From the NCBI GenBank assembly GCA_042408965.1, contig JBHOQN010000026.1:32646-96645 (forward strand): DNA of 64,000 nucleotides, given 5' to 3'. The notes under the pieces are model-generated. The model was not told where the DNA came from. It was given only the letters and a program-made list of their open reading frames with translations, and ran no database searches. Source of the stretch: Thermogemmatispora sp042408965 (GTDB lineage: Bacteria > Chloroflexota > Ktedonobacteria > Ktedonobacterales > Ktedonobacteraceae). The position numbers and the translations under genes are program-made. The number at the start of each line of letters is the position of its first letter. Positions within the stretch are counted from its first letter, which is position 1. Shown here one piece after another: positions 14,503 through 21,958 of the stretch.

Positions 14503-16797
14503 TCAGATCCATGATAGCTTGAAGCGTGCGAGCAGACGTTTGACCGGCCCCAGCTCTTCGATCTTGAGCAAGCGGGCGGCACGCAGGTAGACTACCAGGC
14601 CCACCAGCAGTTCGATACAGAGCTTAAAGAGCGCCACAAAGATATGGAAGAGGCCGCCCTGGGCGAACATCGGGCGCGCAGGGTTAGTCGTATTCAGGAG
14701 AAAATCGAGGATGCTGCGTACAATCCAGACCGTCGCTCCCATGGCCAGTGTCGCCAGGACGACACGCCCGATGAAGATCCCCAGCTCGCGAGTGATCAGA
14801 GCGCCGATGCGCTGGTGAATCAGGCACAGCAAGACCGTTGCTTCCAGCAGCCCGGCGATAGAGGTAGAGAGGGCCAGCGCTCCCATACCCCATTCAGGCC
14901 CCCAGAGGCGGGCGAAAGCATTGATCAGCAGAAGCCCCAGAGCGATTTTAAAGATGAACTGCCCCACGCTGACGATCACCGGCGTCTTGCTATCGCGCAG
15001 CGCGTAGAACGAGCGCGTCAGAATCTCCACTGCCGCCTGCCCGGCCAGACCGACGGCGAACATCGAGAGCGGAATCGCCGTGATCTCCGCACTGTTGAGG
15101 TCGAAGGCGCCATGCTGGTAGAGCGTCTGAATGATCGTCAGTGCCAGGACGATCAGGCCCAGGCTCGAGGGAATGGAGAGAAAGAGAATACTGCGCAGCG
15201 TCTCCATGATGATACCCCGCGCCCGTTCCAGGCGGCCCCGCGCCACATATTCAGCGATCGTAGGGAAGGCCGCCGTCGAGATCGACATGCCGAAGATGCC
15301 CAGAGGGAGCAGCATCAGCGTGAAGCCATAGTAATACGCTGTGATGAAGCCCAGAACAGCCTGCTGAGCGTCGGCGCCATTCACGATCAGCGCTCCCAGC
15401 AGCAGGATCAGCGCGCGGTCCACAAAGGTCGTCGTCGAGAGCATCGCCGCGTTAATGATGCGCGGGATCATCTGGCGACCGATCTGCTGCACGCCCGGAT
15501 GGCGCCAGTCAAACGAGGGCTTGAAGCGCATCCCGACCCTGGCCAGGCCGGGGAGCTGAATCACCACCTGCAGCAGGGCTCCAAGCACCACGCCGGCGCT
15601 GGCGCAGTAGACGGCAACGCTCGGATTGCGATGCCCGATGATGGCCAGAAAGAGGCCCGGCAGAAGACCGATGATCAAGCCGACATTATAGAGCACCGTG
15701 CCCAGTGCGTAGAGAGTGAAGTGTTGTTGTGCGTTGAGCACGGCGCTGACGATCACGCCGCTGCCCAGGATGACCGCCTGGAAGAGCATGATGCGCGTCA
15801 AAGAGATGATCAGGCTCATCTCGGCGGGGCCGACGCCAGGGTTATAGAGCGGAACGATCTGGTTGGCGAAGGCAAAGCCGATCAGAGCGATGACCAGCAT
15901 GATGGTCGTGGCCAGCGTCAGAGCGGTATTCGCGACGTGCCAGGCGGTCTTCTCATCGCGGTCCGTCACCATATAGCGGGTGAAGACAGGGATGAAGGCC
16001 GAGCTGAGAGCGCCGCCAGCGACAATGTTAAAGATCGTGTCCGGCAGGAGAAAGGCCTGGTAGAAGGCTCCCGAGGTCGGGTCTGTTCCGAAGACGGCGG
16101 CGAACATCGAGGAGCGGAGCAGACCGAGAATGCGGCTGGCCACAAAGGCGCCCGTCAGGATGACGGCGGCGTGGCGCACCTGCACCCGCCGCAGCATGGC
16201 GGTGTCCTGCGATGGCTCCGAGGCTGGCTGCAGCCCCGAAGCGGCGCCGCCTGCAGCCACTCCGGCGCTGGCATCTGGCGACATCTGCCGTGGTTGGACA
16301 GTCTGAAGCTGACCCGATGGCACCTTACTGGCACGTCCGCCCAGGGGACCGGAGAGCGGGCCTCCCACAGGCAGGCCTGCTGGCAGGGGCTGAGAGGTGA
16401 AGGAGGCTCCCCGGCTCTCTCCCTGGCGTTTGAAGAGCCTGCGCTGGAGCAGTTCGCTCAGATCGGGCTGCTGCATGCGGCGCTGCTGACGACGCAGACG
16501 CTCCTCGCGTAGCTGTTGCAGCCGCGCCTGGCGGAGCACTGGCAGGGGTTGCGAGGGCTGTGGAGCATCGGCGTAGAGGTACTCCATGCCCTGGCCATAG
16601 CCCAGCGATGTTCCCATGTCGCGCAACGGCTCCTGATAGTGGGGAGGAAACTGGGGCGGAACCCGTCCGGCTGGAGACACCGGTGGCGGATACACGGGCT
16701 GCTGCGGCGTTGGCGAGGCCGGCGCTGATCCCGCTGGCTGCTCCTGATCGTACTGCCAGCCGTAGTAAGGGGATTGTTGGTTGATGTCGTCTGCCAT
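14503..16797 (-). CDS. murJ: lipid II flippase MurJ with long cytoplasmic N-terminal tail
   Basis: The C-terminal 550 residues are a MurJ/MviN flippase with about 14 membrane helices (start AAVILTGAFVASRILGLLRSS near residue 210; charged pore residues follow). It moves lipid II across the membrane for peptidoglycan synthesis. At 764 residues it is about 250 longer than usual. The extra part is an N-terminal, Pro/Gln/Arg-rich, probably disordered tail with Tyr, Ser and Thr sites (residues 1-205). Such a tail could be a docking or phosphorylation platform. A good promoter lies at 16867-16894 and hom follows in the same direction. Confidence 0.9.
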   Translation of the reverse strand: MADDINQQSPYYGWQYDQEQPAGSAPASPTPQQPVYPPPVSPAGRVPPQFPPHYQEPLRDMGTSLGYGQGMEYLYADAPQPSQPLPVLRQARLQQLREERLRRQQRRMQQPDLSELLQRRLFKRQGESRGASFTSQPLPAGLPVGGPLSGPLGGRASKVPSGQLQTVQPRQMSPDASAGVAAGGAASGLQPASEPSQDTAMLRRVQVRHAAVILTGAFVASRILGLLRSSMFAAVFGTDPTSGAFYQAFLLPDTIFNIVAGGALSSAFIPVFTRYMVTDRDEKTAWHVANTALTLATTIMLVIALIGFAFANQIVPLYNPGVGPAEMSLIISLTRIMLFQAVILGSGVIVSAVLNAQQHFTLYALGTVLYNVGLIIGLLPGLFLAIIGHRNPSVAVYCASAGVVLGALLQVVIQLPGLARVGMRFKPSFDWRHPGVQQIGRQMIPRIINAAMLSTTTFVDRALILLLGALIVNGADAQQAVLGFITAYYYGFTLMLLPLGIFGMSISTAAFPTIAEYVARGRLERARGIIMETLRSILFLSIPSSLGLIVLALTIIQTLYQHGAFDLNSAEITAIPLSMFAVGLAGQAAVEILTRSFYALRDSKTPVIVSVGQFIFKIALGLLLINAFARLWGPEWGMGALALSTSIAGLLEATVLLCLIHQRIGALITRELGIFIGRVVLATLAMGATVWIVRSILDFLLNTTNPARPMFAQGGLFHIFVALFKLCIELLVGLVVYLRAARLLKIEELGPVKRLLARFKLSWI

Positions 16798-16866
16798 CCA
16801 GTTGCTGGTCCTCTTACTGATTGAATATACCGTTCACGCCGCCAGTGTCTCGCGGCTTCCTTCTAG

Positions 16867-16894
16867 AGGATAACAGGTTATTGCGACAAGTCAA
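16867..16894 (-). promoter_or_regulatory. promoter of murJ-hom
   Basis: Read leftward, TTGACT (16889-16894) and TATCCT (16867-16872) are separated by 16 bases, about 70 bases upstream of the murJ ATG. Confidence 0.55.
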
Positions 16895-16918
16895 TACCTT
16901 TGACTGATCCATGCCAGT

Positions 16919-16942
16919 CTTTTCACCCTTTTGGGTGAGAAG
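16919..16942. repeat. 10-bp inverted repeat in the murJ/manC divergent region
   Basis: CTTTTCACCC (16919-16928) pairs with GGGTGAGAAG (16933-16942), with one G-T pair and a TTTT loop. It lies just upstream of the murJ -35 box and could be an operator. Confidence 0.4.
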
Positions 16943-17073
16943 GCCTGCGCCAGCATGTCCACTCCCGCGCCTGGTGGGGAGGGTCGATGATCTGGCTGGA
17001 GAGCCTGGGGTAGCCTGGTCTGGCCTGACATCGCACGAGGACTAGGAGATAGGTCTGCTGGTCTGTGGCCTTC

Positions 17074-17103
17074 TTGAGCGTCTGAGCGTTATCCTGTTAT
17101 CAT
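17074..17103 (+). promoter_or_regulatory. probable promoter of manC
   Basis: TTGAGC (17074-17079) and TATCAT (17098-17103) are 18 bases apart. The leader to the ATG at 17227 is about 115 bases. The rest of the region 16943-17073 holds nothing I recognise. Confidence 0.45.
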
Positions 17104-17226
17104 GGTACAGCTGCGCTCGGCACGAGCGAGGCAGTAGCCTGCAGACGCGAGCGCGTACAACTCAGGATTCCCTTGCTTATGCTGCTTCTTTCGAGAAGGC
17201 TATTTTCGCATCGCTGAGGTAGACAG

Positions 17227-18300
17227 ATGGACGATTTACACGCCGTGATCTTAGCTGGTGGGAGTGGAACACGGCTCTGGCCGCTGAGTACCCCCGAGTT
17301 TCCCAAGCAATTTCTTCCTCTACCGAGCGGCCGGAGTATGATTCAGGAGACGCTGGCGCGCATTCACACGCTGGTTGAGAGGGAGCGTCTGTGGGTGGTG
17401 ACGGGGCGAGCCTTTGGTGATCTGGTACGTCAGCATCTGCCAGAGGTGCCTGGCGAGCATATCCTGCAGGAGCCGCAGGGACGCAATACAGCCCCGGCCA
17501 TCGCCTGGGCGGCGCTGATGATCGCGCGCCAGAATCCAGCGGCCAGCATGGCAGTCTTTCCCGCCGATCATGTGATCACCAGGATTGAGCCGTTCCAGCG
17601 CGCGATCAGGCTCGGCTATCAGCTGGCGCAGCGGGGCTATCTTGTCACATGGGGCATCAAGCCAGTTGAGCCTGCCACGGGCTACGGCTATATCCGTTAT
17701 GCCGCGCCTGTGGCCGAGGGCTATGGGCATCAGGCCTTCCGCGCCGAGCAATTCGTAGAGAAGCCTGATCTGCAGACGGCGCAGCGCTATCTGGCGGATG
17801 GCCACTACGTCTGGAACAGTGGCATGTTCGTCTGGAGCGTGGACACCATCCTGGCTGAGTTGCAGCGGCATTTGCCGCAGGTGACCCATGATGTCAGGAC
17901 CATCGTTGAGGCAGCCGGCACGCCACGCGAGCGCAGCCTGCTGGATGAGCGCTGGCCAGGGTTGACCGCGATCTCCATCGATTATGGCGTGCTGGAGAAG
18001 ACCGATCGACTGGTCGTCATTCCCGTCGATATCGGTTGGAATGATGTGGGCAACTGGGAGCAGTATGGAGCGCTCTACGCAGCCGATGGCCAGGGGTTGC
18101 GCAGTGTCGGTCATCATGTGGCGCTGGGAAGCCAGAACGTCTTTGTCTATAACAGCACCGGGCGGCAGGTCTATACCATCGGCCTGGAGGATGTGATCGT
18201 TGTCGAGATGGACGATAAAACGCTCATCTGCCATAAGAACTATGTGCAACGAGTCAAAGAGATCGCCGAGGCCCAACAGAAAGCTGTCGAGCAGCGATAA
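17227..18300 (+). CDS. manC: mannose-1-phosphate guanylyltransferase
   Basis: This 357-residue nucleotidyltransferase makes GDP-mannose from mannose-1-phosphate and GTP for glycan synthesis. It has the pyrophosphorylase signature GGSGTRLWPLS at residues 12-22, followed by PKQF, the nucleotide-binding region EPQGRNTAPAIAWAAL, FPADHVI, the sugar-phosphate motif FVEKPD and WNSGMFVW. No C-terminal phosphomannose isomerase domain is attached, so it is the single-function form. It is transcribed away from murJ and ends at a strong convergent hairpin. Confidence 0.92.
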   Translation: MDDLHAVILAGGSGTRLWPLSTPEFPKQFLPLPSGRSMIQETLARIHTLVERERLWVVTGRAFGDLVRQHLPEVPGEHILQEPQGRNTAPAIAWAALMIARQNPAASMAVFPADHVITRIEPFQRAIRLGYQLAQRGYLVTWGIKPVEPATGYGYIRYAAPVAEGYGHQAFRAEQFVEKPDLQTAQRYLADGHYVWNSGMFVWSVDTILAELQRHLPQVTHDVRTIVEAAGTPRERSLLDERWPGLTAISIDYGVLEKTDRLVVIPVDIGWNDVGNWEQYGALYAADGQGLRSVGHHVALGSQNVFVYNSTGRQVYTIGLEDVIVVEMDDKTLICHKNYVQRVKEIAEAQQKAVEQR

Positions 18301-18336
18301 GCCAGTCCGCCGCCCGCTGCGTGCTGATGAAGCGGA

Positions 18337-18366
18337 GGAGATGCCTGAGCGCTGCTCAGCATCTCC
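18337..18366. terminator. long hairpin between convergent genes
   Basis: GGAGATG (18337-18343) pairs with CATCTCC (18360-18366), and inside it CTGAGC (18345-18350) pairs with GCTCAG (18354-18359), with one bulged C. It serves the end of manC and of the leftward small membrane gene. Confidence 0.55.
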
Positions 18367-18403
18367 CTGCTTCTGGCGTGTCTGGTAGTCGCTGCTGCAC
18401 TGG

Positions 18404-18769
18404 CTAGTCGCGTCGCTCGCGGTACTCGCGGTAGCCACGGTAGTAGCGATGGCGATGGCGCCAGCGCTGGTAGGTCACCAGATGCCAGACGGTCAGCAAG
18501 ATCGCCCCTCCGACAAGCGCCTGGGCGAGGGCAATCTGCTCGCCGAAGATGGTCACCTCGCTGCCCACCCGTATGGGTAAGATCACAGCGATCAGGATAC
18601 CAATAAAGGCGCAGAGCACTGCGCCCAGAATGCCGTAGGGTAGACGCCAGCCGATGATCGTCTCCGCGATAATGCCCATGATCACAGCAATCGCGAGGTA
18701 GATCAGATGGGCAAGGGTCACCGTGAAGACGGCGAAGTCGGCGAGTGGCAGGGGTACTGTCGATATCAC
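18404..18769 (-). CDS. small GlsB/YeaQ/YmgE-like membrane protein
   Basis: The 121-residue product has three or four hydrophobic helices and a very basic C-terminus (WRHRHRYYRGYREYRERRD). The Gly-rich helices (IIAETIIGWRLPYGILGAVLCAFIG, split by a polar turn) resemble the transglycosylase-associated GlsB/YeaQ family, whose role is unknown beyond stress association. I use the GTG at 18769 because GGAGGAG lies six bases upstream. The frame is open to an ATG at 18823, where no good ribosome site is visible. Confidence 0.6.
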   Translation of the reverse strand: MISTVPLPLADFAVFTVTLAHLIYLAIAVIMGIIAETIIGWRLPYGILGAVLCAFIGILIAVILPIRVGSEVTIFGEQIALAQALVGGAILLTVWHLVTYQRWRHRHRYYRGYREYRERRD

Positions 18770-18850
18770 GCTGGTCTCCTCCAGAGCAAGATCGTCTCTC
18801 TCACATATATTAACTTCAACCATTCGCGGGCTGTAACATCGATCTCGCCA

Positions 18851-18890
18851 TCTCCGAGGATATTCAGCAGACTCCGAGGATATTCAGCAG
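18851..18890. repeat. 20-bp tandem duplication
   Basis: CTCCGAGGATATTCAGCAG occurs twice with a 20-base period (18852-18870 and 18872-18890), in the divergent region between the small membrane gene and the gamma-glutamyltransferase gene. Confidence 0.85.
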
Positions 18891-18938
18891 AAGAACGCAG
18901 AAAGTCGAGGCGTGTCGCAGGACGAAGACCGCGTACTG

Positions 18939-18947
18939 TGTTATAAT
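18939..18947 (+). promoter_or_regulatory. extended -10 promoter for the gamma-glutamyltransferase gene
   Basis: TGT followed by a perfect TATAAT (18942-18947) forms an extended -10; the -35 region is weak. It is about 90 bases before the ATG at 19038. Confidence 0.5.
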
Positions 18948-19037
18948 GGAAAGCAGATTGTGTGTCTGTGATCTGACATGGTGATTGAAAAGCAGATGTC
19001 CGGCTTCTGAGCGCGTTTTGAAAGGCAATCTCCAGAG

Positions 19038-20696
19038 ATGCTCTCCGAACAACCTGTACTTGGCTCACACGTAATGGTCTCCTGCGCACACTACCTGGCG
19101 ACTCAGGCTGGCCTGCAGGTCCTACAACGTGGGGGAAACGCCGTTGATGCCGCTGTCGCCGCCAATCTCGCCATGACGGTGGTCTATCCCTCGACCTGCT
19201 CGGCCGGTGGAGACGTCTTTATGCTCATCTGGGAGGCGCAGACGGGGCGCTTGCATGCCCTGAATGGCAGTGGGCGTGCGCCCCGTGGCATGACTCCTGA
19301 AGCCTTTGCTGCCAGAGGACTGCGTGAGATTCCCACAGCTGGGCCTCTCCCAATTACCGTGCCCGGCGCAGTCGATGGCTGGTTTGAGGCGCTGGAGCGC
19401 TTTGGACGCCTGGCCCCGGCTGAGGTGTTTGCCCCCGCCATTGCCTATGCTGAGGAGGGTGTGCCGGTCACCGCCAGGCTGGCGTCCTGGCTGAGCCGCG
19501 CGGCCGAACCGCTCTTACGGCGCTGGGAGACCACCGCGCAGATCTTTCTGCCGGAGGGCAGGCCACCACGCAGCGGCGAGATTCTGCGCCAGCCAGCGCT
19601 GGCCCGTACCTATCGCCTGCTGGCGAACGAGGGGCGTGAGGCCTTCTATGAGGGCCCGCTGGCCAGAAGCATCACCGACTATGTGCAGCGCTGTGGAGGC
19701 GTCCTGAGCCTCGAAGATATGCAGGGACGCCACGCCGACTGGGTCAGCCCCATCTCGACGACCTATCGGGGCTACGAGGTGGTTGAATTTCCTCCCAACT
19801 CTCAGGGCATTGCGGCCCTGGAGATGCTGAATATCCTCGAAGGCTATGATCTGAAGGCCCTCGGCTACCAGACGCCTGAGACCATCCATCTGCTTGTCGA
19901 GGCCAAAAAGCTGGCTTTCGCCGATCGTGATCGCTATGTCTCTGATCCGGCGTTTCTCCCTGTCCCGCTGGAGCGTTTGCTGAGCAAAGCGTATGCCGAA
20001 GAGCAGCGAGCGCGCATCAATCGCTCCAGTGCAGCACCCTTCGTCGCGGCCGGCCGCGAGCACGATGGAGATACCATGTATCTCTGTGTCGTGGATCAGG
20101 AGGGCACCATTGTCTCGCTGATCCAGAGCCTCTTCTACAGCTGGGGAAGCGGCATCGTCGGTGGTGACACTGGTGTGCTGCTGCACAATCGCGGTGCCTA
20201 TTTCTCGCTTGATCCTCGCCATGTGAACTATCTGCAGCCGCACAAGCGCACCATGCATACACTGACCCCGGCGCTCGTCTTACACGAGGGTCAGCCTTCA
20301 ATCGTGCTGGGAACGATGGGTGCCGATGCGCAACCGCAGGTCCATGTGCAGCTACTGACCGATATCATTGATTTTGGCCTCAATGTGCAACAGGCGATCA
20401 ATGCTCCTCGCTGGCGCAGCGGACGCATCCTGCGTGGACACCAGGGGGAGATGCTGCAGGGTCAGCACGGCGCTCATCCGGAGAGTGAGCGTGGGGCAAT
20501 CGAGGTAGTGGCCCTGGAGCAGCGTTTCCCCACAGCCGTCGCGCTGGGTCTGGAGATGCTGGGCCATCGGGTAGTCGTCTGGGGACCGTGGGAGGATGGC
20601 ATGGGCCATGCCCAGGCCATTCAGATTGCCAGGCAGCCGCGGGTGCTACAGGGTGCTGCTGATCCCCGTTGTGATGGGCTGGCGCTGGGCTGGTAG
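19038..20696 (+). CDS. gamma-glutamyltransferase-family Ntn hydrolase, no signal peptide
   Basis: This 552-residue protein has the family layout: a large subunit beginning HYLATQAGLQVLQRGGNAVDAAVA, and a small subunit expected to be released by self-cleavage before the nucleophile Thr346 (in GDTMYLCVVD). GSGIVGG and NNRGAYFS-like loops (here HNRGAYFSL) follow. Classical enzymes are exported and act on glutathione. This one starts directly with the catalytic domain, so it is probably cytoplasmic, like the YwrD or acylase-like branches; the substrate is open. No operon partner is obvious. Confidence 0.85.
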   Translation: MLSEQPVLGSHVMVSCAHYLATQAGLQVLQRGGNAVDAAVAANLAMTVVYPSTCSAGGDVFMLIWEAQTGRLHALNGSGRAPRGMTPEAFAARGLREIPTAGPLPITVPGAVDGWFEALERFGRLAPAEVFAPAIAYAEEGVPVTARLASWLSRAAEPLLRRWETTAQIFLPEGRPPRSGEILRQPALARTYRLLANEGREAFYEGPLARSITDYVQRCGGVLSLEDMQGRHADWVSPISTTYRGYEVVEFPPNSQGIAALEMLNILEGYDLKALGYQTPETIHLLVEAKKLAFADRDRYVSDPAFLPVPLERLLSKAYAEEQRARINRSSAAPFVAAGREHDGDTMYLCVVDQEGTIVSLIQSLFYSWGSGIVGGDTGVLLHNRGAYFSLDPRHVNYLQPHKRTMHTLTPALVLHEGQPSIVLGTMGADAQPQVHVQLLTDIIDFGLNVQQAINAPRWRSGRILRGHQGEMLQGQHGAHPESERGAIEVVALEQRFPTAVALGLEMLGHRVVVWGPWEDGMGHAQAIQIARQPRVLQGAADPRCDGLALGW

Positions 20697-20740
20697 AGCA
20701 ATGCCAGTGCCAGCGCTGGCGCTGGTGAGCAGCGCCTCTC

Positions 20741-20764
20741 TCTGTCTGTCTGTCTGTCTGCCTG
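20741..20764. repeat. TCTG microsatellite
   Basis: Five TCTG units at 20741-20760 are followed by CCTG. Nearly the same 20-mer occurs in reverse orientation at 45364-45383. Confidence 0.85.
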
Positions 20765-20852
20765 ATCGGCCGGCTGGCTGCCTGATCGGGGCTACCATCC
20801 CAGGTAGGTAAAAAGAGTGGGCTGCGTTAGCTGCAAGGAAGGAAGGAACATC

Positions 20853-21797
20853 ATGACTCTGCAATCTCATCGTCATGCTATCCCGATGGAGATTCTCGCC
20901 CTCTCTCGTGAGCGTGATCTCTTGCGTCGCATGGGGAAATACGAGCGTGCCGATGCACTCAAGCGGCAGATAGAGGAGGCGGGCTTTGCCATCAAGGATA
21001 ATCCGCATGGAGCCCATCTGGTGATCCTTCCAGGGGTCGAGGTAGGGGGGCAGTTCTATCGCACCAGTCGCCAGGTGCCCTCGTTCCTCGATAGTCCCGA
21101 CACCTGTACCTTCTCGCTCAACATTCTGGCCTCGAATGCCGCCGAGCAGGTGCGGCGCTGCGTCGAAAGTGTCCTGCGCTTTGCCGGCCACCACGCCCTG
21201 GAGATTGTGCTGCTGGACAACGCTTCTCAGGATGAGACCGCGCTCTGGGCGGATGGCTTGCAGCAGCAGGAGCCGCGCCTGCTCTTTGCACGCGCCACGC
21301 GCCCGATGGGCGAGGCGGAGGCGCGCAATGTCGCTTTCAAGCTCAGCCGTGGCCGTTACATTCTCTGGCTTGACGGTAGTGTTGAGCTAACCGGCGACAT
21401 CTTCGCGCCGCTCTATGAAACGCTCGCCGATGATTCCGTGGGCGTGACCGGCTGGCAAGGCCTGTTGACCGAGGATCTGCGCCACTTTCGCTCTGCCCAG
21501 GAAGACGAGGTGGATGCCCTGGCCGACCTCTGTCTGGCCTTCAGACGCACGCTCCTCAAGGAGGTTGGCCTGCTCGACGAGCGCTATCGCTACAGGCGCT
21601 ACCTGGACATCGATTTCTGCTTTGCCATCCGCGCAACCGGCGCGCGTGCAGTGGTCACGCCAGGTTTGCCACTGGTGTATACTCCTGTGGAGCGTGATGC
21701 CAGGTTCTCTGAGGCGGAGCGTGCTCGTCTGACTAGGCGCAACTTCTATCGCTTTCTGGGCCGATGGGGCCATCGCGATGACCTCCTGCGCTTCTAA
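20853..21797 (+). CDS. GT2-type glycosyltransferase with CysS-tail-like N-terminus
   Basis: Residues 1-55 of this 314-residue protein (ERDLLRRMGKYERADALKR, then a short strand DNPHGAHLVI) resemble the C-terminal helical tail of cysteinyl-tRNA synthetases. Residues about 80-300 form a family 2 GT-A glycosyltransferase: FSLNILASN, LLDNASQDET, GRYILWLDGSVEL near the metal-binding site, and YLDIDFCFAIR near the acceptor site. It probably transfers a sugar to an unknown acceptor in the cytoplasm. The ATG at 20853 follows AAGGAAGGAAGG; the frame is open to 20817. Confidence 0.75.
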   Translation: MTLQSHRHAIPMEILALSRERDLLRRMGKYERADALKRQIEEAGFAIKDNPHGAHLVILPGVEVGGQFYRTSRQVPSFLDSPDTCTFSLNILASNAAEQVRRCVESVLRFAGHHALEIVLLDNASQDETALWADGLQQQEPRLLFARATRPMGEAEARNVAFKLSRGRYILWLDGSVELTGDIFAPLYETLADDSVGVTGWQGLLTEDLRHFRSAQEDEVDALADLCLAFRRTLLKEVGLLDERYRYRRYLDIDFCFAIRATGARAVVTPGLPLVYTPVERDARFSEAERARLTRRNFYRFLGRWGHRDDLLRF

Positions 21798-21958
21798 GGC
21801 CAGTGTGAGCCGGCCGCCGAGAGCATCAGCCTGGAGCATTGCATCCCAGCCGCCAGGGGGGGCGGAGCGCTCTCTACACAGCCGGCTGACGCTCTGTGAG
21901 GAGCAGATCACTTCATGAAGAGAGAAAGAAAGATGGTATTTCTTATCAAGGAGGCGAG

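Noticed and set aside
14644..16512. 622-codon rightward open frame
   Set aside because: It is the antisense shadow of murJ; its composition (many His, Gln, Arg, Asp) is typical of a shadow in GC-rich DNA and no domain is seen.
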